Source of the DNA: Clostridia bacterium
GTDB taxonomy: Bacteria; Bacillota; Clostridia; Oscillospirales; Acutalibacteraceae
Direction: 5' to 3'
DNA: 64,000 nucleotides
Assembly (NCBI GenBank): GCA_017621885.1
Contig: JAGASD010000032.1
Span: forward strand, 42,528-106,527
Shown here piece by piece: positions 1 through 9,018 of this stretch (position 1 is the stretch's first letter; each line of letters opens with the position of its first letter). The notes under the pieces are model-generated. The model saw only the letters and a list, made by a program, of their open reading frames with translations. It had not been told where the DNA came from and did not search any database. A program made the translations under genes and the position numbers.

Positions 1-1440
1 ATTATTCCTTCGGGAACAGAGCTTAATTATATTGAGAAAAGCGGAGATTTTTACAGAGTCGGTGTTACCGTAAGCGGTACAAGGTATTACGGTTACGTTT
101 CTGCTTCAAATGTCAGTATGTACACAAATTACGGCAGACCTTGGACAGACCCGTATAAAGCAATATACTACGGTGCTAAATATATTCACACATCCTTTTC
201 GGATTATCAGTTTACGGGTTATCTTCAGAAATTCAATGTGAATCCTGCTTCCGGAAACCTTCATTTAAATGAGTATATGGCAAATGTAAGGGCAGCGGCG
301 CTTGAATCGTCACATTCGTACAGTGCATATAAATCCTGCAACATTCTGAGTACAAAAAAAGTGTTCTCAATTCCCGTTTTCCGCAATATGCCGGGTGAAG
401 AAATGACAGCGGATGAGGTTTTTGCTGCAACGTCACCCACGGTGTCGTGCGCTTCATATTCCCGGTCAGGTATCACGCTTTCCTGGACAGCGGTTGATGG
501 TGCAACGGGTTATCAGGTTTTTAAATATGATGTTGCAAAGGGCGAGTATAGTATTGTGCAGACTTCGTCCTCAAGAACATATACAGATTCAGGGCTTACC
601 GACGGTGTTATTGCGCGCTATCTTATACGTGCCTATAAAACAGGCTCAAACGGTACGTTGTATTCATCATACAGTGAAAAGTTTTACGGAGCTTGTGCAC
701 CTTTGGCACCTACGGGTCTTACAGCTGCGTCTGTGGGGCAGAATTCAGTTTCGTTGAAATGGAATGCTGTGAATAATTGCACAGGATATTACGTATACCG
801 ATATGATGCAATATCAGGTGTGTATTCTTATGTCGGTTCAACTACTGCAACCGCATATACTGACAGCAGTGTGCTGTCGGGTACGGCATACGCTTACAGA
901 GTCAAAGCTTATTTTACAACCTTGAGTATGACGTCGGTGTCCGAATATTCCTCGGCGATAAATGTAACAACTTCGGGTACAACAGCGGCACAAATAGGTG
1001 TTGTTAAGGTAAGTGATTGGCTTAACGTGCGAAGTGAACCCAGTACAAGCGGTACTGTGATCGCTGAGTTGACAAACGGATACAGGGTTTACATATTGGG
1101 TAAAACGGGTGTATGGTACAAAATACAGTTCACTTTGAACGGAAAGCAATATACAGGTTATGCTCATTCTGATTACATTACGGTAACAGGCAGTGCGCAG
1201 ACTTGTCCGTATTCTGAGCCGACTGTAATCCTGCAGAATGGTGACAGCGGTGATGGTGTAAGATGGGTTCAATGGTATCTGTGTAAATTGGGTTATCTTA
1301 CAACTGCAGATATAGATGGCTCTTTCGGTCCTACAACCTATGCGGCGGTGGTAAAATTCCAAAGAGATAAGGGTATTGCCGCAGATGGTGTTGTTGGTTC
1401 GGGAACAAGAGCGGCCCTTAAAACTGCTATGGGATATTAA
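1..1440 (+). CDS. Secreted SH3/Fn3/peptidoglycan-binding protein, 5' truncated
   Basis: The reading frame is open from base 1, so the gene begins before the window; 479 residues are visible. In order: the end of an SH3-like domain (about 1-40); a stretch with KFNV near 78 and a later IPVFRNMP motif, which resembles the C-terminal part of clostridial cell-wall glucosaminidases; two fibronectin type III-like domains (about 145-325); a bacterial SH3 domain beginning GVVKVSDWLNVRSEP (about 333-400); and a C-terminal PG_binding_1 domain (about 413-479, DGSFGPTTYAAVVKFQ). The arrangement fits an exported protein that binds or cuts peptidoglycan. The catalytic domain, if any, and the signal peptide lie outside the window, so enzymatic activity is inferred. 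It ends at a strong shared terminator facing nagA. Confidence 0.8.
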   Translation: MIPSGTELNYIEKSGDFYRVGVTVSGTRYYGYVSASNVSMYTNYGRPWTDPYKAIYYGAKYIHTSFSDYQFTGYLQKFNVNPASGNLHLNEYMANVRAAALESSHSYSAYKSCNILSTKKVFSIPVFRNMPGEEMTADEVFAATSPTVSCASYSRSGITLSWTAVDGATGYQVFKYDVAKGEYSIVQTSSSRTYTDSGLTDGVIARYLIRAYKTGSNGTLYSSYSEKFYGACAPLAPTGLTAASVGQNSVSLKWNAVNNCTGYYVYRYDAISGVYSYVGSTTATAYTDSSVLSGTAYAYRVKAYFTTLSMTSVSEYSSAINVTTSGTTAAQIGVVKVSDWLNVRSEPSTSGTVIAELTNGYRVYILGKTGVWYKIQFTLNGKQYTGYAHSDYITVTGSAQTCPYSEPTVILQNGDSGDGVRWVQWYLCKLGYLTTADIDGSFGPTTYAAVVKFQRDKGIAADGVVGSGTRAALKTAMGY

Positions 1441-1455
1441 TTAGAATAATGTTTT

Positions 1456-1495
1456 AAAGAGTCTTACTGAGAAGTTTCAGTAAGACTCTTTTTTA
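1456..1495. terminator. Bidirectional intrinsic terminator
   Basis: A perfect 15-bp inverted repeat (1456-1470 with 1477-1491, AAAGAGTCTTACTGA arms) has a 6-nt loop and a T-run on the plus strand and an A-run before it, so it can stop transcription from both the SH3 protein gene and the convergent nagA, whose stop codon lies inside it. Confidence 0.9.
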
Positions 1496-2656
1496 ATAAA
1501 TAATGTTTCCTTTTGTAACGACAGATTTTATATTTACTTCATCATCAAAGAGAATTAAATCGGCATCATACCCTTTTTCTATTTTTCCTTTTCTGTCACC
1601 GTATCCGCAGACAATGGCAGGTGTCAGTGAAGCCATCTTAACAACACTGTAAAGGGGTATACCTATACATTTATGCATATTTCTGACGCAGTCGGAAAGT
1701 GTTGCGGCACTGCCTGCCAGGGCGGAGCGATCCGAAAGCTTCATAACATTATCTTCATAAATTACACCCATACCGTTTTCCTGAGTGTAAACGGTATTTT
1801 CTTTTACGTTACTTGCAGAAAATTCAAGACCGTCAGTTATAAGGTACATTTTTTCGTCGCCTTTGCACTTGTAAATAAGCTTTAGAAGACCTGCAGGAAG
1901 ATGGCGCAAATCTGCAATTGTCTGGGTTGTAAGCTCGTCCATATAAAGACCTGCCTCAACAACACCTGCATTTCTGAAAAGACCGGTTTTAAAGCAGGAG
2001 GAACAAGCGTTGTAAATATGCGTGACGTCGCTGAAACCGTGACGTATTGCCTCTTCAACCTGCTCATAGCTTGCGGCAGAGTGAGCTACGGAAGCCACAA
2101 TTCCGCGTTTTGAAAGCTTATCACCTAATTCTAAAACGCCTTCGCATTCGGGGGCGGCACCCATAATAAGTATTTTGTCCCACATATCAAGAAGCTCATC
2201 GGGGGAATCCTTTGAAGGATTTAATATATTTTCAGGACTTTGGGCACCCTTGTATTGCATCGATATATAAGGCCCTTCAAGGTGTACGCCGAGGATATTG
2301 GCTTTTTGGCTTTTTTCAGAGGCTGCTTTTATGGAATTCACAACTTTTTTCAGTTGCTCTATAGGTGCAGCGAGGGTAGTTGGAGCAATAGAAGTTGTTC
2401 CGTGTTTTAAATGTGCTTCCGCCATTTCAACAATATCTGAAGGCTTTTCGCTCATAGCACTTTTATTTCCTCCGCCATGCACATGTATGTCAACAAAACC
2501 GGGGGAAAGGTATAAGCCTTTACAGTCAACGACTGTGTCATTTTCGCTTTTTTCAAAGCTTTCGCATATATCAACTATTTTGCTGTTTTGAGTTGCGACA
2601 ACACAGTCGCGTATTTTGTCAGGGAAAATAACTTTTGCATTTTTATAATAAATCAT
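1493..2656 (-). CDS. nagA: N-acetylglucosamine-6-phosphate deacetylase
   Basis: A 387-residue cytoplasmic amidohydrolase that removes acetate from N-acetylglucosamine 6-phosphate, the first committed step in feeding amino sugars into glycolysis or wall synthesis. The family metal site is visible: HxH at residues 58 and 60 (GFVDIHVHGGG), Glu127 in HLEGPYIS, His192 in SVAHSA and His213 in VTHIYNA. The catalytic Asp275 is in LITDGLE. The length is normal for the family. It stands alone with its own promoter just upstream; no nagB is in this window. The start has GGTGATG upstream as a modest ribosome site. Substrate assignment rests on family motifs. Confidence 0.93.
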   Translation of the reverse strand: MIYYKNAKVIFPDKIRDCVVATQNSKIVDICESFEKSENDTVVDCKGLYLSPGFVDIHVHGGGNKSAMSEKPSDIVEMAEAHLKHGTTSIAPTTLAAPIEQLKKVVNSIKAASEKSQKANILGVHLEGPYISMQYKGAQSPENILNPSKDSPDELLDMWDKILIMGAAPECEGVLELGDKLSKRGIVASVAHSAASYEQVEEAIRHGFSDVTHIYNACSSCFKTGLFRNAGVVEAGLYMDELTTQTIADLRHLPAGLLKLIYKCKGDEKMYLITDGLEFSASNVKENTVYTQENGMGVIYEDNVMKLSDRSALAGSAATLSDCVRNMHKCIGIPLYSVVKMASLTPAIVCGYGDRKGKIEKGYDADLILFDDEVNIKSVVTKGNIIY

Positions 2657-2672
2657 ATCATCACCAACTTAT

Positions 2673-2700
2673 ATTTTAATATATTTATTCTGTATGTCAA
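2673..2700 (-). promoter_or_regulatory. Sigma-A-type promoter of nagA
   Basis: On the minus strand a consensus -35 TTGACA (2695-2700) is separated by 16 nt from a -10 TAAAAT (2673-2678). Initiation near 2665 would give a very short leader for nagA. Confidence 0.65.
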
Positions 2701-2715
2701 TTAAAATTTTCTGCA

Positions 2716-2757
2716 CGACCTTTAGCGACAAACTACAAAAGGTCGGAATAATATAAT
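2716..2757 (+). promoter_or_regulatory. spoIIGA promoter with inverted repeat and possible Spo0A box
   Basis: A perfect -10 TATAAT lies at 2752-2757 but there is no good -35 at normal spacing, as expected for an activator-dependent promoter. Where a -35 would sit, the minus strand reads TTTGTCGCT (2725-2733), one mismatch from the Spo0A box core TGTCGAA. The region is bracketed by an 8-bp inverted repeat, CGACCTTT (2716-2723) and AAAGGTCG (2738-2745). Spo0A activation of spoIIG is known in Bacillus; its use here is inference. Confidence 0.5.
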
Positions 2758-2777
2758 AAATGTATGGGGGTGATGCC

Positions 2778-3680
2778 TTGACTGAAATTTATGCAGATGT
2801 TCTTGTTTCCTTGAATATTTTGTTTACATACATATTTCTTGTTGCAACCAGGGTTATTTGTAAAATTCCCACTAATAAGTGGGGCGTTGCAATTTCGTCT
2901 TTTTTAGGCGGGATGTCATCGCTGATAATATTTGTGAACGAATTAAATATAATTCTATCTGCAGGATACAGAATTATGGTTGCAATTGTTCTTACGGGCA
3001 TTGCGTTTTTACCCCGCAGCATTAAAAGCTTTATAAAGGTGATATGTGCTTTTTTCGGGGTAAGCTTTCTTTTTGGCGGAATAATGTACGGTATTGAAAT
3101 TGCATTTAATCCGTCTAACATATTTTTTGTAAACGGAACGGTTTATTTTGATATGAGCATAACATATCTTGTAGTAAGTGTTCTTGTTGTATACGGTGTG
3201 TTTCTTGGCTGCAATTATTTGCTTCAAAGGAATCTTTCAAATAATGAAATTTATGAAATTGAAATATATTTCCGCAGCACAAGCGCAGCTTTAAGGGGAA
3301 TTATTGATACCGGTAATGCTTTGAAAGACGGGGTTATGGGAAGACCTGTTATTGTTGCTGAGCTAAAATCACTTTTACCGTTGTTTACTGATGAAGAAAT
3401 CCGATATCTGAAGGCTGAGGCTCTTTTAAATGTTCCGCAAAGTCTTGAAACAAGAATTCATTTTATTCCTTGTAAAACGGTTAGCGGCAGGAAGCTGTTA
3501 CCTGCAATAATACCTCGGAAGGTTGAGTTAGTGAATGGGAAAAATGCTGCAAAAACAGATTTTGTTGCTGTTGCAATAATGAATGAAAAAGTATCGTCAG
3601 GGGAATATAACGCACTTTTGTATAAAGAGATAGCAGAGTTAAGTTGGAAGGAGAATAACAATGCCAAACACATTTTTTGA
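2778..3680 (+). CDS. spoIIGA: Sporulation sigma-E factor processing peptidase SpoIIGA
   Basis: Membrane aspartic protease that cleaves the pro-sequence of pro-SigE in the mother cell after asymmetric division. The N-terminal half is a run of about five hydrophobic helices; the C-terminal domain carries the aspartic protease motif [10 protein letters not shown] (DTG active-site triad) followed by GRPVIVAE, as in SpoIIGA. I place the start at the TTG at 2778 rather than the upstream ATG at 2760: the TTG follows GGGGGTGA at the right distance, the TATAAT at 2752-2757 would put the transcript start downstream of 2760, and the resulting N-terminus ([12 protein letters not shown]) matches the family. 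That gives 300 residues. It overlaps sigE by 20 nt, implying coupled translation. Confidence 0.93.
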   Translation: MTEIYADVLVSLNILFTYIFLVATRVICKIPTNKWGVAISSFLGGMSSLIIFVNELNIILSAGYRIMVAIVLTGIAFLPRSIKSFIKVICAFFGVSFLFGGIMYGIEIAFNPSNIFFVNGTVYFDMSITYLVVSVLVVYGVFLGCNYLLQRNLSNNEIYEIEIYFRSTSAALRGIIDTGNALKDGVMGRPVIVAELKSLLPLFTDEEIRYLKAEALLNVPQSLETRIHFIPCKTVSGRKLLPAIIPRKVELVNGKNAAKTDFVAVAIMNEKVSSGEYNALLYKEIAELSWKENNNAKHIF

Positions 3681-4383
3681 AAAAATCAGAAGCATAAGAA
3701 TAAAAATAAAGCTGCTTTTAGATAATGGGATTTATTACATAAACAGCCCTCAGGTTTTACCGCCGCCTCTTTCGCGAAAGGACGAGGATGCCTTAATTGA
3801 AAAATTGCGTGAGGGTGATACAACCGCACGGGATAAGCTTGTGGAGCATAATTTACGGCTTGTGGTATATATTGCAAAAAAGTTTGAAAACTCGGGAGTT
3901 AATATTGAGGATTTGATTTCTATCGGTACAATAGGTCTTATAAAAGCCGTGAATACCTTTAAGGCAGATAAAAATATAAAGCTTGCCACGTATGCTTCAA
4001 GATGCATCGAGAATGAAATATTGATGTATTTACGCAAAATTAACCAGCAAAGGCTTGATATATCTTTAGATGAACCGTTGAATGTGGATTGGGACGGTAA
4101 TGAGCTTCTGCTTTCGGATGTGCTTGGCAGTGACGGTCTTGAAATTAACGACAACGTTGAGCAAGAAGACGAAAAAAGAATACTGCATATGTGTATGGAG
4201 GGCTTATCACCGCGCGAAAGACTGATAATGAGTATGCGTTTCGGAATGGACGGTAAAAGAGAGCATACGCAAAAAGAAGTAGCAGATATTCTGGGCATAT
4301 CACAAAGTTATATTTCTCGTCTTGAAAAGCGTATAATTCTTAAATTAAAAAGGGATATTGAAAGACAAACAATTGAAAAATAA
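3661..4383 (+). CDS. sigE: RNA polymerase sporulation sigma factor SigE
   Basis: Mother-cell sigma factor, 240 residues, made as an inactive precursor. The N-terminal pro-region (about 1-30, hydrophobic and basic) precedes the conserved PPPLS segment. Region 2 ([53 protein letters not shown]) and region 4 with its helix-turn-helix ([20 protein letters not shown]) match SigE closely. The gene directly follows and overlaps spoIIGA, whose product activates it. In Bacillus sigG follows next; here an unrelated esterase does. Likely targets within this window are ylbJ and yqfCD. Confidence 0.96.
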   Translation: MPNTFFEKIRSIRIKIKLLLDNGIYYINSPQVLPPPLSRKDEDALIEKLREGDTTARDKLVEHNLRLVVYIAKKFENSGVNIEDLISIGTIGLIKAVNTFKADKNIKLATYASRCIENEILMYLRKINQQRLDISLDEPLNVDWDGNELLLSDVLGSDGLEINDNVEQEDEKRILHMCMEGLSPRERLIMSMRFGMDGKREHTQKEVADILGISQSYISRLEKRIILKLKRDIERQTIEK

Positions 4384-4473
4384 AAACTGAAAATCCCCTT
4401 GTTTTTTTCTGATTTCTGTAATAAAATGGATTTACAGGAAATATTTATGATTTCTTTTTAAGAGGGGATAAAA

Positions 4474-5409
4474 ATGAATAAAGCGGAACTTGTTTTTAAA
4501 GCGGTAGATATTTTGTGTTATCCGGCACAAAATATCAAAAGGTTCAAGAATATTGTCTGTGTTAAAGATATACCTTACGGAGATAAAAAACGACAAAAAG
4601 CGGATTTGTATTACCGTCCCGATATTATAAACGACGGCAAAAAACACCCGTTGGTTGTGTATTTTCATGGCGGCGGTTTTATAATGGGTGATAAGAATTA
4701 TCGCACGAGTATATGCGAGTTTTATGCTAACGAGGGTTATTTTGTTTATAATATAAATTACGAGATGCCTCCGGATGCCGTTTGTCCCGATATGTTTTAC
4801 GGTTGCGTTAAGGGTGTAAACTCCGTTGAAAGGCTTTTTGAAAAATATAACATTGATGAGGATAAAATCATCCTTACGGGTGACAGCTCGGGAGCATATA
4901 TATGCTCTTATGTTGCAGCTCTTAAATTCGATGATGATTTAAGGGAAGCTGTTGAGTGCGAAGAGGTTGAAATCAACATAAACGGACTTATGCTTATGTG
5001 CGGTATATATGACCTTGAGGTTCTTTTGAAGGGCTCTTCGCTTATGGGAGTTATACCCACAACAGCAAGAATGGTTTTAGATTTTGATTTGAAAAAAGAT
5101 TTTTCAAATATTAAAGAGTTTAAATATTACGACTATATTTCGCCTGCACATTTTGTTAATGATAAGTGGTGTTCAACCTTTATCTGCTGGGCAGATGATG
5201 ATATAGTGTGCCAGAATCAGGGTGAGCCCATGGCAGAAAAACTCAAAGAGTGTGTGCCTTACTTTGATTCGTACCATATAAAGGGCTTTCAGAATAATCA
5301 TTGCTTCCACCTTAATTTCGGTACAAAAAACAAACCTGCAATGGAATGTATGAACAAATCCCTTGAATTTTTAGAAAAAATAACAAAAGAAGAAACTGTT
5401 ACGGCTTGA
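4474..5409 (+). CDS. Alpha/beta hydrolase, hormone-sensitive-lipase-like esterase
   Basis: A 311-residue esterase of the HSL/GDXG group. It has the oxyanion motif HGGG at 65-68 and the nucleophile elbow GDSSG at 136-140 (Ser138); a later Asp cluster (CWADDD) and a His in NNHCFHLNF supply likely triad partners. There is no signal peptide, so it is probably cytoplasmic. AGAGGGG precedes the ATG at good distance. It follows sigE by 90 nt; weak pairing between them is not a convincing terminator, so read-through from spoIIG is possible. The substrate (a short-chain or acetylated ester) cannot be read from the sequence. Confidence 0.82.
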   Translation: MNKAELVFKAVDILCYPAQNIKRFKNIVCVKDIPYGDKKRQKADLYYRPDIINDGKKHPLVVYFHGGGFIMGDKNYRTSICEFYANEGYFVYNINYEMPPDAVCPDMFYGCVKGVNSVERLFEKYNIDEDKIILTGDSSGAYICSYVAALKFDDDLREAVECEEVEININGLMLMCGIYDLEVLLKGSSLMGVIPTTARMVLDFDLKKDFSNIKEFKYYDYISPAHFVNDKWCSTFICWADDDIVCQNQGEPMAEKLKECVPYFDSYHIKGFQNNHCFHLNFGTKNKPAMECMNKSLEFLEKITKEETVTA

Positions 5410-5427
5410 AAACCGTAACAGTTTTTT
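5393..5427. terminator. Intrinsic terminator between esterase and protease genes
   Basis: A perfect 12-bp stem (5393-5404 with 5413-5424, AAACTGTTACGG arms) is followed by six T. The esterase stop codon lies in the loop, so the terminator is partly coding. Symmetry suggests it also ends the convergent protease transcript. Confidence 0.88.
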
Positions 5428-5432
5428 GTGTG

Positions 5433-8400
5433 TTATCCTGCCAGAGCCTTGTTTACGGCATTCTGGTAATCTCTTGAATCAAGCTTGTTGTTATTATTCA
5501 TATCCGCAGCCGAAAAGGTGCTTCCGCTTAAAGTGGTGTGTCCGTTGGCTGCTTTTTCTATTTCTATGCAGTCAAGTACATCGCACACGCTGTCGCCATT
5601 CAAATCGCCGTATACAACAACGTTAAAAACAGAATCAGGTTTACCGTTAAGATAAACGATTACAGATGAACCCGTACCATAGAATTGTTCATCTCCGTTT
5701 GAGTAGGAGGGAACGGCGTAATGGGTGGAATATTCGCTGAATTTTAATATATCGTTTATATCCTGAATCTGCATTTCAGAGGTTTTAATTGAAAGCTTCA
5801 GTAAGTCTACGGCGGTGTTAGAAAGCAAGGAGGAAACTACAGGGATGAACGTACATACATCGCTTGTTATAGTCATAAGCGGGTTGCTTCCGTCCTGACA
5901 GATAACAATACAGTAATAATAGTCATAAATTTTAGTGTGGCTTGCAGGTGTGAATTCACTTGTGGTTGCATTCTTAATGAATTTACCGCCCGTGTTACTG
6001 TTTTTGGTGTTTCCGTACCATTGATAAATTCTGTTAAGTCCCATAACATCAAATGAAATAGTATCCTTTATGCTTTCGCAATATTGCGGAACATTTCTGA
6101 ATATTGCCGTGTCGGTTGTGATTTCAATAAATGTCTGATTGTTTTCGTTAGCCCAGGTTTCGCCGAAGCTTCCCTTTGAGCCGTATATTATAACGTTATC
6201 AAAATCAGTATCTTCGATGCTTGTGACGGATAATGGTAAAGCTGTGGGGATATTTTCGGGTAAATCCTTAATTGAAATTGCATTGTCAAGAATAACCTTT
6301 TCTGCAGTAAAATCAGTTTCAAATGCGCCTGCTTCAACGGTTACATCGCCTTTTATCCAAAGTTCATTAAGGGAGGAGCAACTCTCAAAAACATTTTTGC
6401 CGAGAGTCTCGAGGGCAGGAAGATTAACCTTTTGTAGGTTCTTACAGCCTTTGAATGCGTTTTCAAAAAGCTTTGACATATATTGGAAATTTGCAGTTTC
6501 GAGCTTTGTGCAGTTTTCAAAACCGCTTATGCCTACCTCATTCAAGGTGGGTGCAGTGAAAATTTTAAGTGCGGTGCAGTTATAAAAGCTTTTGGGGTTA
6601 ACGTATTTCAGAAGGGGGAAGGTCGCAGTTTCAAGCTTTGTGCAACCGTTAAAGGCACTTTCGCCTACGGCTGTGGCTTTATCAGAGGATATTTCCTTTA
6701 ATTCGGTACAACCGCTGAAAGCGTATTGCTGAACGCTTGAAGCATTGGTAATAATAGCTTCTTCAAGCTCTTTACAGTTTTCAAAAGCGTATTCTTTTAT
6801 TGAGTTAACATTTGGTATTTCAACGTATCTTATAGGTGTTTCTTTGAAAGCATGAGCACCAAGTACTGTAAGCTTATCGGAAACGAAGCTTTGAATACCC
6901 GAAGAATAGAAGGCGTACATGTCTGTTACACCTACGTTTGAGGTATCTAAATAAGTTAAATCTAAAGCGTAGGCAAAAGCATAATAACCAATGTTATAAA
7001 GATTACTACCCGTAAATTCTTTAAGGTTGTGGCATTTATAAAATGCGTAAGATCCTACCGTTTTTACACCTCTTGCCGTTATATATTCAAGATTTGAGCA
7101 AAGGTAAAATGCTTTGTTGCCGATTTCTGTTATTGTGTCGGGAAGTGTAATACTTTCAAGATACGTATATCCGTTGAAAACCGATTCATATATACCCGTG
7201 GGTGTGATGCCTTTTATGGTATCGGGGATAATAATTTCTGTATTATCCGATGAGTCTTCACCTAAATAATCTGTTATGACACCGGCGCTGTTTATGATAT
7301 ATTTTTCTTCCTCATTAAGAAATAGTCTTTTATATGTTCCTACAGTTTCCTCACTTTTGGTTTTACCCTTTTTTTGTGCATAGGCGGTTATAACCGTATC
7401 GTAAGTGATTTTTATCGGCTCTTCATAGTCGTGTACTGCCTGAGAATCATTTTTCATATAAAATATAAAAGCATCAGGGTCGGAACAAGTTATTTCAAGA
7501 TAAAACTCAGTATCAAATTCACCTGATTCTACGCTCAGAACGGGTGTGGGAGTTTGCTGTATTTCTTCGTCAAGTATATATTCTATAAACATACCGTTAC
7601 GCCATTCGTATTGGTCGATTCTGTCAACAATTTTATTGTACGTAATGGTAGGAGTGTCAAGAATAAGGTATGTTACTGCAGCGGCAACATAAGGTGATGC
7701 CTGAGAAGTACCGGATGCAATAGCCCAGGTATTATTTAAATATGAGCTTGTAACCTGATAACCAATGGCGGCAGTTTCACACATTGAGCCGTAGTTACTG
7801 AAATACATTCTCATATTCATTGGTGCGTTGTACGCCATAACGGTGATAACATTGTCACAGCAGGCGGGGGTGAAGGGGGTAGCATCCATATTGTAACCGT
7901 CGTTACCTGCGGCAGCAACGAGGATTATACCTGCTTTGTGTGCCTTTGCAAGGGCTTCATCCATCGCGGGATTTTCACCTCTGCGGCCGAAACTCATATT
8001 TATAACGTTAACACCGTCTGCAATAGCGGCTTCAACACCTAAAACTGTCTGTGCGTCGGTGCCCTTACCCTCGTTGTTAAGAACCTTATAGGGCTTGATT
8101 GTAATGTTTTCAAGTGTGTTTGCAGCAATTATACCTGCAACGTGTGTTCCGTGACCGTTGTCATCATAGCAGGATGAACCGTTAACCGCATCAAATCCGT
8201 TGGGGTCAACTCTTTCCTTTAAAAGGTCGTGGTCATAAGCAATACCCGTGTCAATAACAGCAACGGTCAATTCTCTTTTGTATACCACATTATTATCCTC
8301 GAGCTTTTTGCGTAGTGCCGTAAAGCCAAGGGTGTCAGCATCGTCTATCATAGGCTGGGGGAGAGCGACGGATGAGGATGCTGTTTCGAGAATTTCAAAA

Positions 8401-8840
8401 TCCGCAACCCTGTTGATTTCATCCTCCTGAGCATATTCAACGTTTTTGCAGCTTTCGTAGTATTCAAGGGCTTCTTCTGCAGACCTGCCGTTATCAAATT
8501 GCAGAATGTGTAAATCGTTGTAGCCTTCAATATATGCAACCGCATCACGGGTGTCGATATCCCCCTCAGCTTTTACGATAAGGCGGTCTGTTCCGTAGGT
8601 TAAAATTTCTTCTTTTTCATCCTCTGTTTCGTCCTTGCAAACAGAAAATGAGTTGATTGAACTAACCTCATTCTCATCAGGGACGGAGCTGTAATCGTAT
8701 TTTTCAATCATATCATTCAACCGGTTGGAAAAGGTCTCAAGAGAAACCTCATTTTCCGAAGTGTCTGTTGCTTGCGCATAAAAAGGCAAACACGAAATTA
8801 ACAGCACACCGCAAAGGATTAAACTGATAAATTTTTTCAT
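5433..8840 (-). CDS. Secreted subtilisin-like protease with LRR_5 repeats and C-terminal dockerin
   Basis: A 1135-residue exported protein. Start set at 8840, where AGGAGG lies 8 nt upstream and a signal peptide begins (MKKFISLILCGVLLISC); a further upstream Met has no ribosome site. Order: signal peptide (1-25); propeptide-like region to about 185; peptidase S8 domain with Asp197 (VIDTGIA), His230 (NGHGTHVAG), oxyanion Asn313 (AAGNDG) and Ser379 (SGTSQASP); a chitobiase/CHB_HEX_C-like segment (about 430-510); about a dozen BspA-type leucine-rich repeats (about 550-850); an uncharacterised region; and a dockerin type I with two calcium loops (GDLNGDSVCDV and ADMNNNNKLDS) at the extreme C-terminus. 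All catalytic residues are present. A dockerin predicts docking to a cohesin protein, which is not in this window. Role (host or food protein attack, or adhesion) is inference. Confidence 0.9.
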   Translation of the reverse strand: MKKFISLILCGVLLISCLPFYAQATDTSENEVSLETFSNRLNDMIEKYDYSSVPDENEVSSINSFSVCKDETEDEKEEILTYGTDRLIVKAEGDIDTRDAVAYIEGYNDLHILQFDNGRSAEEALEYYESCKNVEYAQEDEINRVADFEILETASSSVALPQPMIDDADTLGFTALRKKLEDNNVVYKRELTVAVIDTGIAYDHDLLKERVDPNGFDAVNGSSCYDDNGHGTHVAGIIAANTLENITIKPYKVLNNEGKGTDAQTVLGVEAAIADGVNVINMSFGRRGENPAMDEALAKAHKAGIILVAAAGNDGYNMDATPFTPACCDNVITVMAYNAPMNMRMYFSNYGSMCETAAIGYQVTSSYLNNTWAIASGTSQASPYVAAAVTYLILDTPTITYNKIVDRIDQYEWRNGMFIEYILDEEIQQTPTPVLSVESGEFDTEFYLEITCSDPDAFIFYMKNDSQAVHDYEEPIKITYDTVITAYAQKKGKTKSEETVGTYKRLFLNEEEKYIINSAGVITDYLGEDSSDNTEIIIPDTIKGITPTGIYESVFNGYTYLESITLPDTITEIGNKAFYLCSNLEYITARGVKTVGSYAFYKCHNLKEFTGSNLYNIGYYAFAYALDLTYLDTSNVGVTDMYAFYSSGIQSFVSDKLTVLGAHAFKETPIRYVEIPNVNSIKEYAFENCKELEEAIITNASSVQQYAFSGCTELKEISSDKATAVGESAFNGCTKLETATFPLLKYVNPKSFYNCTALKIFTAPTLNEVGISGFENCTKLETANFQYMSKLFENAFKGCKNLQKVNLPALETLGKNVFESCSSLNELWIKGDVTVEAGAFETDFTAEKVILDNAISIKDLPENIPTALPLSVTSIEDTDFDNVIIYGSKGSFGETWANENNQTFIEITTDTAIFRNVPQYCESIKDTISFDVMGLNRIYQWYGNTKNSNTGGKFIKNATTSEFTPASHTKIYDYYYCIVICQDGSNPLMTITSDVCTFIPVVSSLLSNTAVDLLKLSIKTSEMQIQDINDILKFSEYSTHYAVPSYSNGDEQFYGTGSSVIVYLNGKPDSVFNVVVYGDLNGDSVCDVLDCIEIEKAANGHTTLSGSTFSAADMNNNNKLDSRDYQNAVNKALAG

Positions 8841-8845
8841 AAAAC

Positions 8846-8917
8846 AACCTCCTGTTTTTACTCTTTGCAAAGCTTAATAAACTTGCTTTCTGTTATATAG
8901 TGTAAAAACAGGAGGTT
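8846..8917 (-). repeat. Perfect 16-bp inverted repeat enclosing the protease ribosome site
   Basis: AACCTCCTGTTTTTAC (8846-8861) and its exact complement GTAAAAACAGGAGGTT (8902-8917) are separated by 40 nt. On the protease mRNA the start-proximal arm contains the AGGAGG Shine-Dalgarno sequence and the distal arm a CCTCCT anti-Shine-Dalgarno, so a transcript begun upstream of 8917 would bury the ribosome site in a 16-bp stem. A TATATA inside the loop leaves open that a promoter lies between the arms. Confidence 0.85.
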
Positions 8918-8984
8918 TTTGACAAAAAATTCAAAAAAATATTTATAATCGCCGAACAAGGTTCAGAAATTCTTCGTTTTTGAT

Positions 8985-9017
8985 AAAAAGCCACCCGACA
9001 AAGTCGAGCGGCTTTTT
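8985..9017 (-). terminator. Intrinsic terminator of the fucose isomerase gene
   Basis: On the minus strand the RNA forms AAAAAGCCGCUCGAC with GUCGGGUGGCUUUUU over a UUU loop; the stem is perfect only when two G-U pairs are allowed on this strand, which shows its orientation. It lies one base beyond the isomerase stop codon. Confidence 0.88.
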
Positions 9018-9018
9018 C

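Noticed and set aside
838-1362. A 174-codon minus-strand frame inside the SH3/Fn3 protein gene
   Set aside because: Fully antisense to a well-supported coding frame with domains; its own sequence is low complexity and Cys/Arg-rich.
4384-4473. Terminator between sigE and the esterase gene
   Set aside because: Only short pairings (CTGTAA/TTACAG; ATCCCC/GGGGAT about 60 nt apart) without a following T-run; not convincing.
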